From the NCBI RefSeq assembly GCF_004341235.1, contig NZ_SLUP01000005.1:124001-188000 (forward strand): a DNA stretch of 64,000 nt, read 5' to 3'. The stretch comes from Mariniflexile fucanivorans (GTDB taxonomy: Bacteria; Bacteroidota; Bacteroidia; Flavobacteriales; Flavobacteriaceae). Made by a program: the position numbers and the translations under genes. The notes under the pieces were generated by a model. It saw only the letters and a list, made by a program, of their open reading frames with translations. It was not told the origin of the DNA and made no database searches. Shown piece by piece: positions 44,363 to 53,777 of this stretch. Within the stretch, counting starts at the first letter, position 1. The number at the start of each line of letters is the position of its first letter.

Positions 44363-45122
44363 ATTTTATTTTAGTAAACTGAATTTTATTTTCGAAGGCA
44401 TTCACAATGAAATTATCTTCCAAACCGTTTACAATCCATGTTTCTATATTTGCTTTTTTTGCTACTGAAGCAGCTTCTATTTTCGACTGCATACCACCAC
44501 TACCATGTGATGATTTTGAATTGACCACTTGTTTTGCTAATTCATCAAAATCTTCGACCAATTCAATGGTTTTTGGCGTACCATTTTCCATCGATTCTTT
44601 GGTGTAAATACCGTTTGTATTGGTTGCAATAATGAATAAATCTGCCTTTAAAAGGGATGCTGTTAACGCTCCTAATTTATCGTTATCACCAAATTTAATT
44701 TCATCAGTCGCTACAGTATCATTCTCATTAATGATGGGAATGAAATTATTAGCAACCAACACATTAATGGTGTTTACAATATTGGTTCGGCTTTGTTCCT
44801 TTTCAAAATCGGAATACGATAATAAACATTGTGATGTTGCCAAGCCACACTCTCTAAAAATATCTTGATAAATACGAATTAAATGCGGCTGACCAATAGA
44901 TGCCAAGGCTTGTTTCACCTTAATTTCCTTGCCCTTGCTTTCCAATTTAACAAACTGTTTTGCAGCAGCAATAGCGCCAGAACTTACAATAATAAACTCG
45001 CAAGTATCTTGAAGTTTTGCCATTTGATTTGCCAAATCTTCAATTTTACCCCAAGAAATATTATCGGTTTCTTTGGTAAGCGTGTTGGAACCAACTTTAA
45101 GTAATATGCGTTTTTTCTTCAT
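44361..45122 (-). CDS. proB: Glutamate 5-kinase (no PUA domain)
   Basis: 253 residues. KKRILLKVGSNTLT start, FIIVSSGAIAAAKQF, FIPIINENDTVATDEIKFGDNDKLGALTA and GSGGMQSKIEAASVAKKA. It phosphorylates glutamate for proline synthesis. The E. coli enzyme (367 residues) has an added C-terminal PUA domain; this one stops after the kinase domain, as in several other phyla. Followed by argF' and preceded by proA on the same strand. Confidence 0.93.
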   Translation of the reverse strand: MKKKRILLKVGSNTLTKETDNISWGKIEDLANQMAKLQDTCEFIIVSSGAIAAAKQFVKLESKGKEIKVKQALASIGQPHLIRIYQDIFRECGLATSQCLLSYSDFEKEQSRTNIVNTINVLVANNFIPIINENDTVATDEIKFGDNDKLGALTASLLKADLFIIATNTNGIYTKESMENGTPKTIELVEDFDELAKQVVNSKSSHGSGGMQSKIEAASVAKKANIETWIVNGLEDNFIVNAFENKIQFTKIK

Positions 45123-45185
45123 CTATTTAAACCTTCGCTTGTTAATTGTAATTTATAGCAAGCGTTTTAAATGCCCATTATGGGC

Positions 45186-46382
45186 TTATCTTATTTGTCC
45201 ATTTCCATGAACATACCATTTATTAGTAACTAAATGTTGTAAACCTATGGGTCCGCGTTGGTGTAATTTATCGGTACTTATTGCTAATTCGCCACCTAAT
45301 CCCATCTGGCTTCCATCGGTAAAACGAGTAGAAGCATTGTGATAAACCGCCGCTGTGTCTACATTTTCCATAAAGGTTTCAGCAACTGCGTTATTTGTGG
45401 TAATAATAGATGCTGAATGACCTCCAGAATATTTGTTTATCATAGCAATAGTCGCTTCATTAGATTCTATTTCTGCAATAGCAATTTTATAATCTAGAAA
45501 TTCTTTATACCAAATAGCATAAGATTCAATAGCTTCAACACCTTCAAATTTCACAAGTGCTTCATCTCCCAAAATTTGCACATTGAATTCTTTTAATTTT
45601 GAAATTAATGTTTTAATAAAAGCCTCCTTATTAGGTAGATTTTCATCAATTAAAACCTTATCTAAAGCATTACAACCAGAAATTTTAGCAGTTTTAGCAT
45701 TAATAATCACTTTTAAAGCAATATCTAGATCTGCTTCTTTATGAACGTACAAGAAATTATTTCCCCGACCACTAATAATCACCGGACAATTAGCATGTTC
45801 TTTTACAAAAGCAATTAAACGTTCACCACCACGAGGCACGATTAAATCAAGTTTCTGTGTCGGTTTTTCTAAAAATGCTTGGGTTTCGGTTCTGTTGTAT
45901 TGTAAATATTCAACCCAATCGGTTGAAGCACCTTGACTTTTTAAAGCCTGGTGCCATAATTCAACAATCTTCAAATTCGATTTTAAAGATTCTTTTCCGC
46001 CTTTTAATAAAATTTTATTCCCTGATTTAAAAGCAATTCCCGCAGCTTCCACTGTTACATCTGGACGCGATTCATAAATAATCAAAATCGTTCCAAACGA
46101 TGCTGTTTTATTATAAACCTGCATGCCGTTTTCGTGTTTAAAGCTGAAACGCTCTACACCAACCGGGTCTTCTTGTGAAGCCAAATGTGTTGCAGATTTA
46201 ATCATTTCATCTACTTTTGAATCATCAACTTTTAAACGATCGTACATAGAAATATCATCACCATCATAGGCTTCTAAATCGCCTTTATTGATTTTCATAA
46301 TAGCGTCTCTTTCTTTGTCTAAAAGTTCTGCCATTTTTAGTAATACAGCGTTTCTTGTTTCTATGTTTAATAACGTATTCAT
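45186..46382 (-). CDS. proA: Glutamate-5-semialdehyde dehydrogenase
   Basis: 398 residues. Aldehyde dehydrogenase superfamily; ASFGTILIIYESRPDVTVEAAGIAFKSGNKILLKGGKES and the catalytic C237 in AKISGCNALDK. It reduces glutamyl-5-phosphate to the semialdehyde. The end KWYVHGNGQIR is the usual ProA terminus. Near proB and proC in the same transcript. Confidence 0.94.
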   Translation of the reverse strand: MNTLLNIETRNAVLLKMAELLDKERDAIMKINKGDLEAYDGDDISMYDRLKVDDSKVDEMIKSATHLASQEDPVGVERFSFKHENGMQVYNKTASFGTILIIYESRPDVTVEAAGIAFKSGNKILLKGGKESLKSNLKIVELWHQALKSQGASTDWVEYLQYNRTETQAFLEKPTQKLDLIVPRGGERLIAFVKEHANCPVIISGRGNNFLYVHKEADLDIALKVIINAKTAKISGCNALDKVLIDENLPNKEAFIKTLISKLKEFNVQILGDEALVKFEGVEAIESYAIWYKEFLDYKIAIAEIESNEATIAMINKYSGGHSASIITTNNAVAETFMENVDTAAVYHNASTRFTDGSQMGLGGELAISTDKLHQRGPIGLQHLVTNKWYVHGNGQIR

Positions 46383-46398
46383 TTTTTTTATTTTTTCA

Positions 46399-46457
46399 GT
46401 TGCAAAGCTTCAAAGTTTCTGAGACTCAAAGCTTTGATACTTAGTAACTTTGCAACT
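46399..46457. repeat. Inverted repeat AGTTGCAAAG...CTTTGCAACT (family F)
   Basis: Arms at 46399-46408 and 46448-46457, interior with CAAAGTTT/CTTTGATA units. Same family as 28315-28384. Confidence 0.7.
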
Positions 46458-46524
46458 TATTTTTTCTGAACTTTTAAATTCTCAGGCTTTCTAAGTTTTT
46501 AGTTCAAAATTTTTAATTTACATG

Positions 46525-47652
46525 TTAGCTTAAAGCCTTTTTTAAAGCTTCGAAAAATTGATCAACATGCTCTTTTTTAATGGTTAACGGTGGCAAAATT
46601 CTAATTAATTTTTTATTAGAAGCGCCTCCTGTAAATATGCGATGTTCGTAAATGAGTTTTTTTCTAAGTTCTCCAACTTCAAAATCAAATTCCAACCCAA
46701 TCATTAAACCTCTTCCTTTAATATTTTTTATCTGCGGAATAGTTTTAGCCACAGAAATAAAATACTCAGAAATAGTATTCACATTAGCTATTAGATTTTC
46801 ATCTTCAATGGTATTTAAAACTGCTAATCCCGCAGCACAAGCCAAATGATTACCACCAAAGGTAGTACCTAACATACCATGTTTCGCTTCAATATCTGGA
46901 TGAATTAAAATCCCTCCAATAGGGAATCCATTCCCCATACCTTTAGCAATTGAAATTACCTCTGGCGTTACATTGTAATACTGAAACGCAAAGAATTTTC
47001 CAGAACGTCCGTAACCCGCTTGCACCTCATCTGCAATAAAATAAGTGTTGTTTGCTTTACAAAGTTTATCAACTTGCTCGAAAAATTCGGCAGTTCCTTG
47101 GTCTAAACCACCAACACCTTGAATAAATTCTACAATAACCGCACAAACATCGCCTTTTTCTAATTCTCTTTTAACACCTTCAACATCATTCAACGCTAAA
47201 ATAGTGACTTGTTGTTGGGCATTGATTGGGGCAATAATATTGGCATTATCGGTTGCTGCCACTGCTGCCGATGTACGCCCATGAAACCCATTTTTAAAAG
47301 CGACAACCCGTGATTTTCCTGTTTTAAACGATGCTAGTTTCAATGCGTTTTCGTTGGCTTCAGCACCGGAATTACATAAAAATAATTCGTAGCCTTTGCA
47401 ACCAGAAAGCGCTTCAATTTTATTAGCAAGTTCAACTTGTAATGGATTTTGAATCGCATTAGAGTAAAAACCAAGTTTCGAAACCTGATTCGTAATAGCA
47501 GTAACATAATTTGGGTGGGAGTGCCCAATAGAAATCACGGCATGACCTCCATAAAGGTCTAAATATTCAACACAATTTTCGTCATAAACATGCATGTCTT
47601 TGCCCGAAACTGGTGTTACATTGTATAATGGATAAACGTCAAATAATGGCAT
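46525..47652 (-). CDS. argD: N-acyl-ornithine aminotransferase
   Basis: 375 residues from the ATG at 47652 (an upstream ATG at 47694 lies inside proC and would add 14 basic residues; the MPLFDVYPLYNVTPVSGKD start fits the family and lies one base after the proC stop). Class III aminotransferase: NSGAEANENALKLA, GFHGRTSAAVAAT, ADEVQAGYGRSGKFFAFQ and PLP lysine K237 in SIAKGMGNGFPIG. Transfers the amino group to N-acyl-glutamate semialdehyde. Confidence 0.93.
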   Translation of the reverse strand: MPLFDVYPLYNVTPVSGKDMHVYDENCVEYLDLYGGHAVISIGHSHPNYVTAITNQVSKLGFYSNAIQNPLQVELANKIEALSGCKGYELFLCNSGAEANENALKLASFKTGKSRVVAFKNGFHGRTSAAVAATDNANIIAPINAQQQVTILALNDVEGVKRELEKGDVCAVIVEFIQGVGGLDQGTAEFFEQVDKLCKANNTYFIADEVQAGYGRSGKFFAFQYYNVTPEVISIAKGMGNGFPIGGILIHPDIEAKHGMLGTTFGGNHLACAAGLAVLNTIEDENLIANVNTISEYFISVAKTIPQIKNIKGRGLMIGLEFDFEVGELRKKLIYEHRIFTGGASNKKLIRILPPLTIKKEHVDQFFEALKKALS

Positions 47653-47653
47653 T

Positions 47654-48448
47654 TTAATTCTTTTTAATTTGATTAATTTTTTCGAAAGAAGCAATAATAC
47701 CTTGTATCAAAGCCGAGCTTAAACCTTGATGTTCCATGGCATTTAACCCTTCAATAGTGCAGCCACTTGGTGTCGTAACACGGTCTATTTCTTGTTCTGG
47801 GTGTTTACCCGATTCTAGTAATAAACTCGCAGCGCCAAAACACGTTTGAGTTGCTAATTGATGTGCTTCGTGGGCTTCAAAACCTAATTGAATAGCTCCT
47901 TGTGTAGTCGCACGCACAAGGCGCATCCAAAACGCAATGCCACTGGCACAAATAACGGTTGCAGCTTGAATTAAATCTTCTGGAATCACCAACGTGGTTC
48001 CTAATTGGTTAAAAACTTCTTGAGCTAAACCAACCTTATCTTGCGCTTTTTCATTAGCGGCAATGCAAGTCATCGACTTTCCAATAGAAATTGCTGTATT
48101 TGGCATCACACGAATAATGTTTTTGTCTTTCCCAATAATCCCTTCAATTCTAGGAATTTCAACACCAGCAGCCACCGAAATTATGATATGTTTATCTGTA
48201 ATTTTCGATGCTACACTTTCCAAAACAGCATTAATGTGCTTAGGTTGCAATGCAAAAATAACCATATCGCTGTCCTTAACCGCCGTTATATTATCGTTTG
48301 TAACGGTAACATAAGCTTCGGTTCTATAAACCTCAACATTCGCTGTATTTTTATCAGCTAAATACAACGATGTAAACGACTTATTATTGATAAGTCCTTT
48401 GGCGATGGAACTCCCTAAATTTCCAGTTCCTATAATGGCTATTTTCAT
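47654..48448 (-). CDS. proC: Pyrroline-5-carboxylate reductase
   Basis: 264 residues. NAD(P)-binding GTGNLGSSIAKGL at the start, VIFALQPKHINAVL, IISVAAGVEIPRIEGI, RVMPNTAISIGKSMTCI and the C-terminal signature VTTPSGCTIEGLNAMEHQGLSSALIQGI. Makes proline. Directly before argD. Confidence 0.94.
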   Translation of the reverse strand: MKIAIIGTGNLGSSIAKGLINNKSFTSLYLADKNTANVEVYRTEAYVTVTNDNITAVKDSDMVIFALQPKHINAVLESVASKITDKHIIISVAAGVEIPRIEGIIGKDKNIIRVMPNTAISIGKSMTCIAANEKAQDKVGLAQEVFNQLGTTLVIPEDLIQAATVICASGIAFWMRLVRATTQGAIQLGFEAHEAHQLATQTCFGAASLLLESGKHPEQEIDRVTTPSGCTIEGLNAMEHQGLSSALIQGIIASFEKINQIKKN

Positions 48449-48460
48449 ATTAATTAAATT

Positions 48461-48574
48461 CCTCCCCTAACCCCTCCAAAGGAGGGGGAACTTGGGCGTG
48501 ATTACTCATGTTTTTTTACTTTATTTTTATTTACCACAATCCATTCCCCTCCTTTGGAGGGGTTAGGGGAGGAT
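48461..48574. repeat. Two inverted family A repeats filling the argC-proC gap
   Basis: CCTCCCCTAACCCCTCCAAA (from 48461) and the opposite-facing copy ending GGGGTTAGGGGAGGATTAA at 48545-48574, about 50 bases apart; the second touches the argC stop codon. The pair could form one long hairpin. Confidence 0.85.
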
Positions 48575-49557
48575 TAAAAATAAGTCGCTTTTATTTGCAA
48601 TCCTGTTGCTTCTTCTAAGCCAAACATCAAATTCATATTTTGAATCGCCTGTCCAGAAGCTCCTTTTAATAAATTATCAATAATACTGGTTACCAGTAAT
48701 TTGTTATTATGTTTATGTAAATGAATTAAACACTTGTTCGTGTTCACCACTTGTTTTAAATGCAACATATCATCAGACACAAACGTGAATTTAGCATCTT
48801 TGTAAAATGCTTTAAATATTTCTTTCGCTTCCTCTAAAGTACCATCAAAACTAGTATACATAGTTGCAAAAATACCTCTTGAAAAATCGCCTCGATTTGG
48901 CATAAAAATAATTTCTGAACCAAATCCGTTTTGCAATTGTTTAACCGACTGGTTTATCTCCCCTAAATGCTGATGCGTAAAAGGCTTATAATACGAAAAG
49001 TTATTATCTCTCCAAGGAAAATGTGAGGTTTCAGACAATGATGTTCCTGCACCTGTAGCACCTGTAACTGCGTTAATATGTACATCGTTATTTAGTAATC
49101 CTTTTTCCGCAAGCGGCAATAATGATAATTGAATAGCAGTTGCAAAACAACCTGGGTTGGCTATATAATTTGCTTTCTTTATGTCTTCTCTTTGTAATTC
49201 TGGCAAACCGTACACAAAGGTTTTTCCATTAAAAACTTTATCATTTTCAAGTCGGAAATCATTTCCTAAATCAATAATTTTTGTGTTTTCAGAAAAGGTA
49301 TTTGATGATAAAAACTTAATAGAGTTTCCATGACCTAAACATAAAAATAACACATCAACCTCTGGGTTAACAGTGTCTGTAAATTTCATGTCTAAATCGC
49401 CCAATAAATCTTGGTGAATACTGCTTATTTTATTTCCGGCATTGGATGTGCTATATACAAAGTTGATTTCTGCATGGGGATGATTAATTAACAATCTAAC
49501 TAATTCGCCCGCTGTGTAACCTGCGCCTCCAATAATTCCGACTTGGATGTTTTTCAT
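48574..49557 (-). CDS. argC: N-acyl-gamma-glutamyl-phosphate reductase
   Basis: 327 residues. IGGAGYTAGELVRLLINHP start, FLCLGHGNSIKFL, active-site C137 in NPGCFATAIQLSLLPL, and TGATGAGTSLSETSHFPWRDNNFSYYKPFTHQHLGEI. Reduces the acyl phosphate made by ArgB. Full length. Confidence 0.95.
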   Translation of the reverse strand: MKNIQVGIIGGAGYTAGELVRLLINHPHAEINFVYSTSNAGNKISSIHQDLLGDLDMKFTDTVNPEVDVLFLCLGHGNSIKFLSSNTFSENTKIIDLGNDFRLENDKVFNGKTFVYGLPELQREDIKKANYIANPGCFATAIQLSLLPLAEKGLLNNDVHINAVTGATGAGTSLSETSHFPWRDNNFSYYKPFTHQHLGEINQSVKQLQNGFGSEIIFMPNRGDFSRGIFATMYTSFDGTLEEAKEIFKAFYKDAKFTFVSDDMLHLKQVVNTNKCLIHLHKHNNKLLVTSIIDNLLKGASGQAIQNMNLMFGLEEATGLQIKATYF

Positions 49558-49580
49558 TGTTCTACTGTTTTTTATTCTAT

Positions 49581-49667
49581 CGTCATGTCGAAATGAGGCA
49601 CGATTGAGACATCACATAAAGTAGATTTCTAAAATTATGCGATTTCTCCTTTCGTCGAAATGACTCA
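49581..49667. repeat. Repeat CGTCATGTCGAAATGAGG...CTTTCGTCGAAATGAC
   Basis: Inverted arms at 49581-49598 and about 49650-49667 with an AT-rich middle, in the argG-argC gap. Related to elements at 41299 and 43336. Confidence 0.65.
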
Positions 49668-49742
49668 CTTCTTTTCATTTTAATACTATTTTAACTTTCG
49701 AAATTGTCAGCTTTAAAAAACCTGACTGTTTCATCAAAGCTA

Positions 49743-50918
49743 CTATGAATTTACTTGATGATATATTTTGTTCTGGTTTCCTAAGATTTTAATAAATCCT
49801 TTAGCTTCATCGGCAGTCCAACCTTTATTTTCTTCACCGTAACTTCCAAACTTAGCACTCATTAAATCATGTTCCGAACTAATGCCATCTAATGTGAAAT
49901 GGTATGGTCTTAAAGTAACCGTTACATCACCTGTCACTTTTTCTTGACTACTTTGTAAAAAGGCTTCAATGTTTCTCATTACAGGATCTAAATACTGACC
50001 TTCATGTAAATGCATCCCATAGAAACTTGCTAAATATTCTTTATGCTGTAATTGCCATTTTGTAAGCGTATGCTTTTCCAATAAATGGTGTGCTTTAATG
50101 GTAATTAATGCAGCTGGTGCTTCAAAACCAACACGCCCTTTAATGCCAACAATAGTATCACCCACATGAATATCACGACCAATAGCATATGCTTTTGCTA
50201 GATTATTTAAGGTTTCAATATTAATTTCAGGATCATTCTCAATACCGTTTACAGCTACTAACTCGCCTTTTTCAAACGTTAATTTTACTTTTTCATTTTC
50301 GGTATGTTTTAACTGCGACGGATACGCACTATCTGGTAATGGTTTATCCGATGTTAAGGTTTCGGATCCACCAACACTCGTTCCCCAAAGTCCCTTGTTG
50401 ATTGAGTATTTTGCTTTTTCCCAAGACATATCGATGCCATTGGCTTTTAAATAGTCGATTTCTTCCTGTCTGGTTAATTTTTCATCTCTAATTGGCGTGA
50501 TTATTTTAATTTCTGGCGCCAAGGTTTGAAATATCATATCGAAACGTACTTGATCGTTTCCTGCACCTGTACTACCGTGAGCAATATATTCTGCATTAAT
50601 GCTTTTAGCATATTCAACAATTTCAATAGCTTGAATAATACGTTCTGCACTTACCGATAATGGATAGGTGTTATTTTTTAACACATTTCCAAAAATTAAA
50701 TACTTCACTACTTTTTGATAAAAAGTAGCTACGGCATCAATATTCTTGTAATTTGTAACACCCATTTTATAGGCGTTTGATTCTATATGGTCAATTTCAG
50801 TTTTTGTAAATCCACCTGTATTTACGCTTACTGCATGTACTTCAAATTCTTTTGATAAACTTACTGCACAGTACGACGTATCCAAACCGCCACTATATGC
50901 TATTACTAGTTTTTTCAT
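49743..50918 (-). CDS. argG: Argininosuccinate synthase
   Basis: 391 residues. PP-loop AYSGGLDTSY (8-17), AHGSTGAGNDQVRFD, ITPIRDEKLTRQEEIDYL and KGLWGTSVGGSETL. Joins citrulline and aspartate. The sequence style belongs to the shorter bacterial ArgG (about 390-400 residues). In operon with the GNAT genes before it. Confidence 0.94.
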   Translation of the reverse strand: MKKLVIAYSGGLDTSYCAVSLSKEFEVHAVSVNTGGFTKTEIDHIESNAYKMGVTNYKNIDAVATFYQKVVKYLIFGNVLKNNTYPLSVSAERIIQAIEIVEYAKSINAEYIAHGSTGAGNDQVRFDMIFQTLAPEIKIITPIRDEKLTRQEEIDYLKANGIDMSWEKAKYSINKGLWGTSVGGSETLTSDKPLPDSAYPSQLKHTENEKVKLTFEKGELVAVNGIENDPEINIETLNNLAKAYAIGRDIHVGDTIVGIKGRVGFEAPAALITIKAHHLLEKHTLTKWQLQHKEYLASFYGMHLHEGQYLDPVMRNIEAFLQSSQEKVTGDVTVTLRPYHFTLDGISSEHDLMSAKFGSYGEENKGWTADEAKGFIKILGNQNKIYHQVNS

Positions 50919-50953
50919 ATCCTCTCCCTAACCCTCTCCAAAGGAGAGGGAAT
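50919..50953. repeat. Family A palindromic repeat before argG
   Basis: CCTCTCCCTAACCCTCTCCA followed by AAGGAGAGGGAAT, just upstream of the argG start codon. Confidence 0.8.
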
Positions 50954-50973
50954 TTTTGTTAATTTATTTTTAT

Positions 50974-51540
50974 TTATTTTAATTCTCTTATTTCTGCTTC
51001 AAAACAGGCGTTCACATAGTACTTGAAATTTAATTCGTCTCGTAACTTTCCTAACTTCTCAAGTTCTTGCACTAATACCGCTGACATTTTAGACAAAGTA
51101 ACATGTGTCATTCCCAACAATTCATTGTAATGATGTACTTTAGGTGTTTGCGCTATGGAGATAAGAAATGTATCACTGTAAAATTCAGTTATTCTAGCCA
51201 TCAACAACAAACCAAGGTTGTAACTTCTGTAGGCATTATCTACCCACAAAGAAGAACGCTCATAAACAAAATGCCCTTTAACTTGATGCTCATGAACAAA
51301 AATATGGCCAATAATTTGATCCTCTTTTTTCAATATAAAGCATCCGTTTTCTACACGTTTTTTCAGCATTTCAACACTCACAAAATACAGAGTAGGCAGT
51401 TCTTTGGACCTTTCTGAAATAATTTCTAACGATCTATTAGAAAGTTTATACACCAATTTTATTTCTATCCCTGCTTCTGCACAAAATGATTCTGCTTCTT
51501 CTATCACGCTATCAATTTCTATGTCTAATATTGTATTCAT
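50974..51540 (-). CDS. GNAT-like protein in the arginine operon
   Basis: 188 residues. The middle part FILKKEDQIIGHIFVHEHQVKGHFVYERSSLWVDNAYRSYNLGLLLMARITEFY has the beta4-beta5-alpha3 look of GNAT acyltransferases, though the R/Q-x-x-G-x-G/A loop is weak (YRSYNLG). It could be the first enzyme of arginine synthesis (glutamate N-acyltransferase), or a partner of the next GNAT. Placed between argG and a clear GNAT gene. Function not proven. Confidence 0.6.
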   Translation of the reverse strand: MNTILDIEIDSVIEEAESFCAEAGIEIKLVYKLSNRSLEIISERSKELPTLYFVSVEMLKKRVENGCFILKKEDQIIGHIFVHEHQVKGHFVYERSSLWVDNAYRSYNLGLLLMARITEFYSDTFLISIAQTPKVHHYNELLGMTHVTLSKMSAVLVQELEKLGKLRDELNFKYYVNACFEAEIRELK

Positions 51541-51632
51541 TTAATTTATATGACTCTTAATTTTGGTAAAACCTACCCATATTTTCAACAACAAAATCAA
51601 CTTTTGATGTCATTAAAAATCTCCAACTAACA

Positions 51633-52247
51633 TTACTTCTTATCCTTTTTTAAAAACATGGTTTGTTTTATGCTTTTAAGTCTATTAAAAACTTTTTCTT
51701 TTATTTTTTTGGGTTCAAATTTTTTAGCTTTCGGGTCGTACAACATGCCTGTACACAAGCACATTTTTCTGTTGGTACGTGTTAAAACATCATAATTTTT
51801 ACAAGTTTGGCAACCATCCCAAAAAGTTGGATCATCTGTTAATTCTGAAAACGGTACAGGTTTATAACCCAAATCGGTATTCATTTTCATAACAGCTAAA
51901 CCCGTAGTAATACTAAAAACTTTAGCATCTGGAAATTTGGTTCTGGAATGTTTAAAAACCTTATGCTTTATTTTTTTTGCTAGTCCCATATTTCTATAAT
52001 CTGGGTGCACAATTAAACCAGAATTAGCCACATACTTACCATGACCCCATAACTCGATATAACAAAAACCTGCAAATTTATCACCATCTAAAGCAATAAC
52101 AGCATTCCCGTTTTCCAACTTTTTCGTGATGTATTCTGGGGTCCGTCTTGCAATACCCGTGCCTCTAACAGCTGCTGATTCTGCAATAGTATCGCAAATA
52201 GTTTCTGCGTATTTTGAATGTGATTTATCTGCAATTACAATTTCCAT
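51633..52247 (-). CDS. GNAT-family N-acyltransferase, likely first step of arginine synthesis
   Basis: 204 residues. GNAT core: FCYIELWGHGKYVANSGLIVHPDYRNMGLAKKIKHKVFKHSR, with the acyl-CoA loop YRNMGLA. C-terminal to the core lie C146, C149, C163 and C165 (CQTC...CLC), a possible metal site. First gene of the arginine/proline operon. Since no ArgA, ArgJ or ArgO is seen here and the pathway needs an N-acyl-glutamate, this is the best candidate; the acyl donor (acetyl- or succinyl-CoA) cannot be told. Confidence 0.75.
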   Translation of the reverse strand: MEIVIADKSHSKYAETICDTIAESAAVRGTGIARRTPEYITKKLENGNAVIALDGDKFAGFCYIELWGHGKYVANSGLIVHPDYRNMGLAKKIKHKVFKHSRTKFPDAKVFSITTGLAVMKMNTDLGYKPVPFSELTDDPTFWDGCQTCKNYDVLTRTNRKMCLCTGMLYDPKAKKFEPKKIKEKVFNRLKSIKQTMFLKKDKK

Positions 52248-52771
52248 TATAATTTAAAATATATTTAAAAGTTAAAGTTAATTTTTTTTAACTGAACTGG
52301 ACTCACCTAGTTCAAAAAATAAAGCGCGCCACTAAGGGCGACGCGGATAGATGCGACACATTAAATATGTGTTGATGACTATATTAAATAAACTTTGAAA
52401 CTTTATGGATGAAATTCTATACACTCTAAAAAATTAAATTACGTTTTGGTTTTTGCTCATTGAAAGACTAGAAGCTGCGACGAGTAATACTCGCGCGGAA
52501 ACCGGGTGATGAAGGACGTATTTTATTTTTTAATGTATTCATGACGTAAAATTATGATTTTATTCATTACGTCTGTTAAAATTAGGTGGTTTTTTTGATA
52601 AAATTATGAATATCTCTACTTTTTAAGACTTTATTTTATATAATTTCATACATAAGACAATCCTAATCAAAAAAAAACAAATTATCTAAGAATCTAAATA
52701 CCAAATATTAAGCATTTTTCACCTAATGAAAAATATCAGGAAACTTATTTTGTTATCCTACTCTTTGAAAA
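52248..52771. other. Long intergenic region with two GC-rich hairpins
   Basis: 524 bases without a gene that I can support. It holds TGAACT/AGTTCA (52293-52314), hairpin GCGCGCC-ACTAAG-GGCGACGC (52324-52344), ACACAT/ATGTGT (52356-52373), hairpin GCGACGAGT-AAT-ACTCGCGC (52477-52496) and a dyad GACGTAA...TTACGTC (52543-52573). The promoter of the arginine operon should lie here but was not recognised. Confidence 0.6.
52313..52344 (-). terminator. Terminator-like hairpin, minus strand
   Basis: On the minus strand the stem GCGTCGCC/GGCGCGC is followed by TTTATTTTTTG. It could end a short RNA coming from the region to its right, or the ThuA operon. Confidence 0.45.
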
Positions 52772-53749
52772 CTACTTTTTATATTGAAATTCTCTTGTGG
52801 AGGTTTTGCTTTCTGTTGGAAAATCGCTTGGAATATTTGTTTGTTTTACTTTACCAGTTGCTGCCCATTCCACACCTCTTTTTAGAAGCGTTATAAAACC
52901 AACACATTCCAGTGCTGTTGTGTCGTGCCCTAATGTGGTATGAAACACTCTACCTTTACCATATTTGATGGTCATAACCACAGGTTCTTTTTGCTGTAAT
53001 TCAGAAGCTTTTAACGTACTAACTGCTGTTGCTAAAACAGTTACATTTTCAGCAGGCCCTCTCATATAAGCGTAACATTCATCGTCTGCATGCATCCAAG
53101 TTAATGGCAAACCTTTTGTTATTGGGTGTTTTTTATTGTAAATAGTTACCAGAAAATCTTCTCTTTTACCATGCTTACCTCCAGGTCCTGGAGTGTAATC
53201 TTTTTTAGGCTTATTATATTCGTCTATGTAAAAATAGGGACCATTTTTTTCGGTTCTATTGCCCCAGCCGCCAATACCAATCATTTTATTGTATGCTTCC
53301 CATTCTGGAAAAGAATTATCAGCAGCATGTACACTTACAAAACCACCACCATTTTTTATATAATCATCAAATTTTTGTTGTGTTTCTTCAGGCCACGAAG
53401 CAGCTTTATATCCGAAATTAGAAATAACGACATCGTATTTAGAAAAATCAGGATTGAAATTTGGGTCAGTTATTGGCTTCCCTTCAACACCTTCCTGAAC
53501 ATTTGCCAATGGCAACCAGTCCTTGTGTGTTTCGCTATTGTTTAAATATTGAGTTCTTTCAATATCAACTTCAAATAAATTGGTTTCTTCTAAATATTGC
53601 TTCATCATGATGGTCGATTTTGGCCATACCGAATGATTATTTTGACCATCAACAATCAACACTTTTATTTTACCTTTATCTACATTCTCGGAAAATCCTT
53701 TTGTAAAAAAACAAAGACTGATTACTAAAAAAACAACTTGCTTCATCAT
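52772..53749 (-). CDS. ThuA-domain protein, secreted
   Basis: 325 residues with signal peptide (1-20, FLVISLCFFTKGFSEN). Class I glutamine-amidotransferase-like ThuA fold: KVLIVDGQNNHSVWPKSTIMMKQYLEE, YDVVISNFGYKAASWPEETQQKFDDYIKNGGGFVSVHAADNSFPEWEAYNKMIGIGGWGNRTE and PVVMTIKYGKGRVFHTTLGHD. Found in many sugar-utilisation loci of Bacteroidota and Planctomycetota; biochemical role uncertain. Last gene of a four-gene operon. Confidence 0.85.
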   Translation of the reverse strand: MMKQVVFLVISLCFFTKGFSENVDKGKIKVLIVDGQNNHSVWPKSTIMMKQYLEETNLFEVDIERTQYLNNSETHKDWLPLANVQEGVEGKPITDPNFNPDFSKYDVVISNFGYKAASWPEETQQKFDDYIKNGGGFVSVHAADNSFPEWEAYNKMIGIGGWGNRTEKNGPYFYIDEYNKPKKDYTPGPGGKHGKREDFLVTIYNKKHPITKGLPLTWMHADDECYAYMRGPAENVTVLATAVSTLKASELQQKEPVVMTIKYGKGRVFHTTLGHDTTALECVGFITLLKRGVEWAATGKVKQTNIPSDFPTESKTSTREFQYKK

Positions 53750-53777
53750 AACAACACCTAATTTTTAATATTAATTT

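Noticed and set aside
44361-45122. proB truncated by mutation
   Set aside because: The missing PUA domain is common in ProB outside the enterobacteria, and the kinase domain is complete.
47653-47694. Earlier argD start inside proC
   Set aside because: It adds 14 basic residues not expected for the family, while the ATG at 47652 lies one base after the proC stop.
52441-52520. Possible cobalamin or TPP riboswitch in the 52.4 kb gap
   Set aside because: The B12 box and the TPP core bases are not present; only the GC-rich hairpin remains unexplained.
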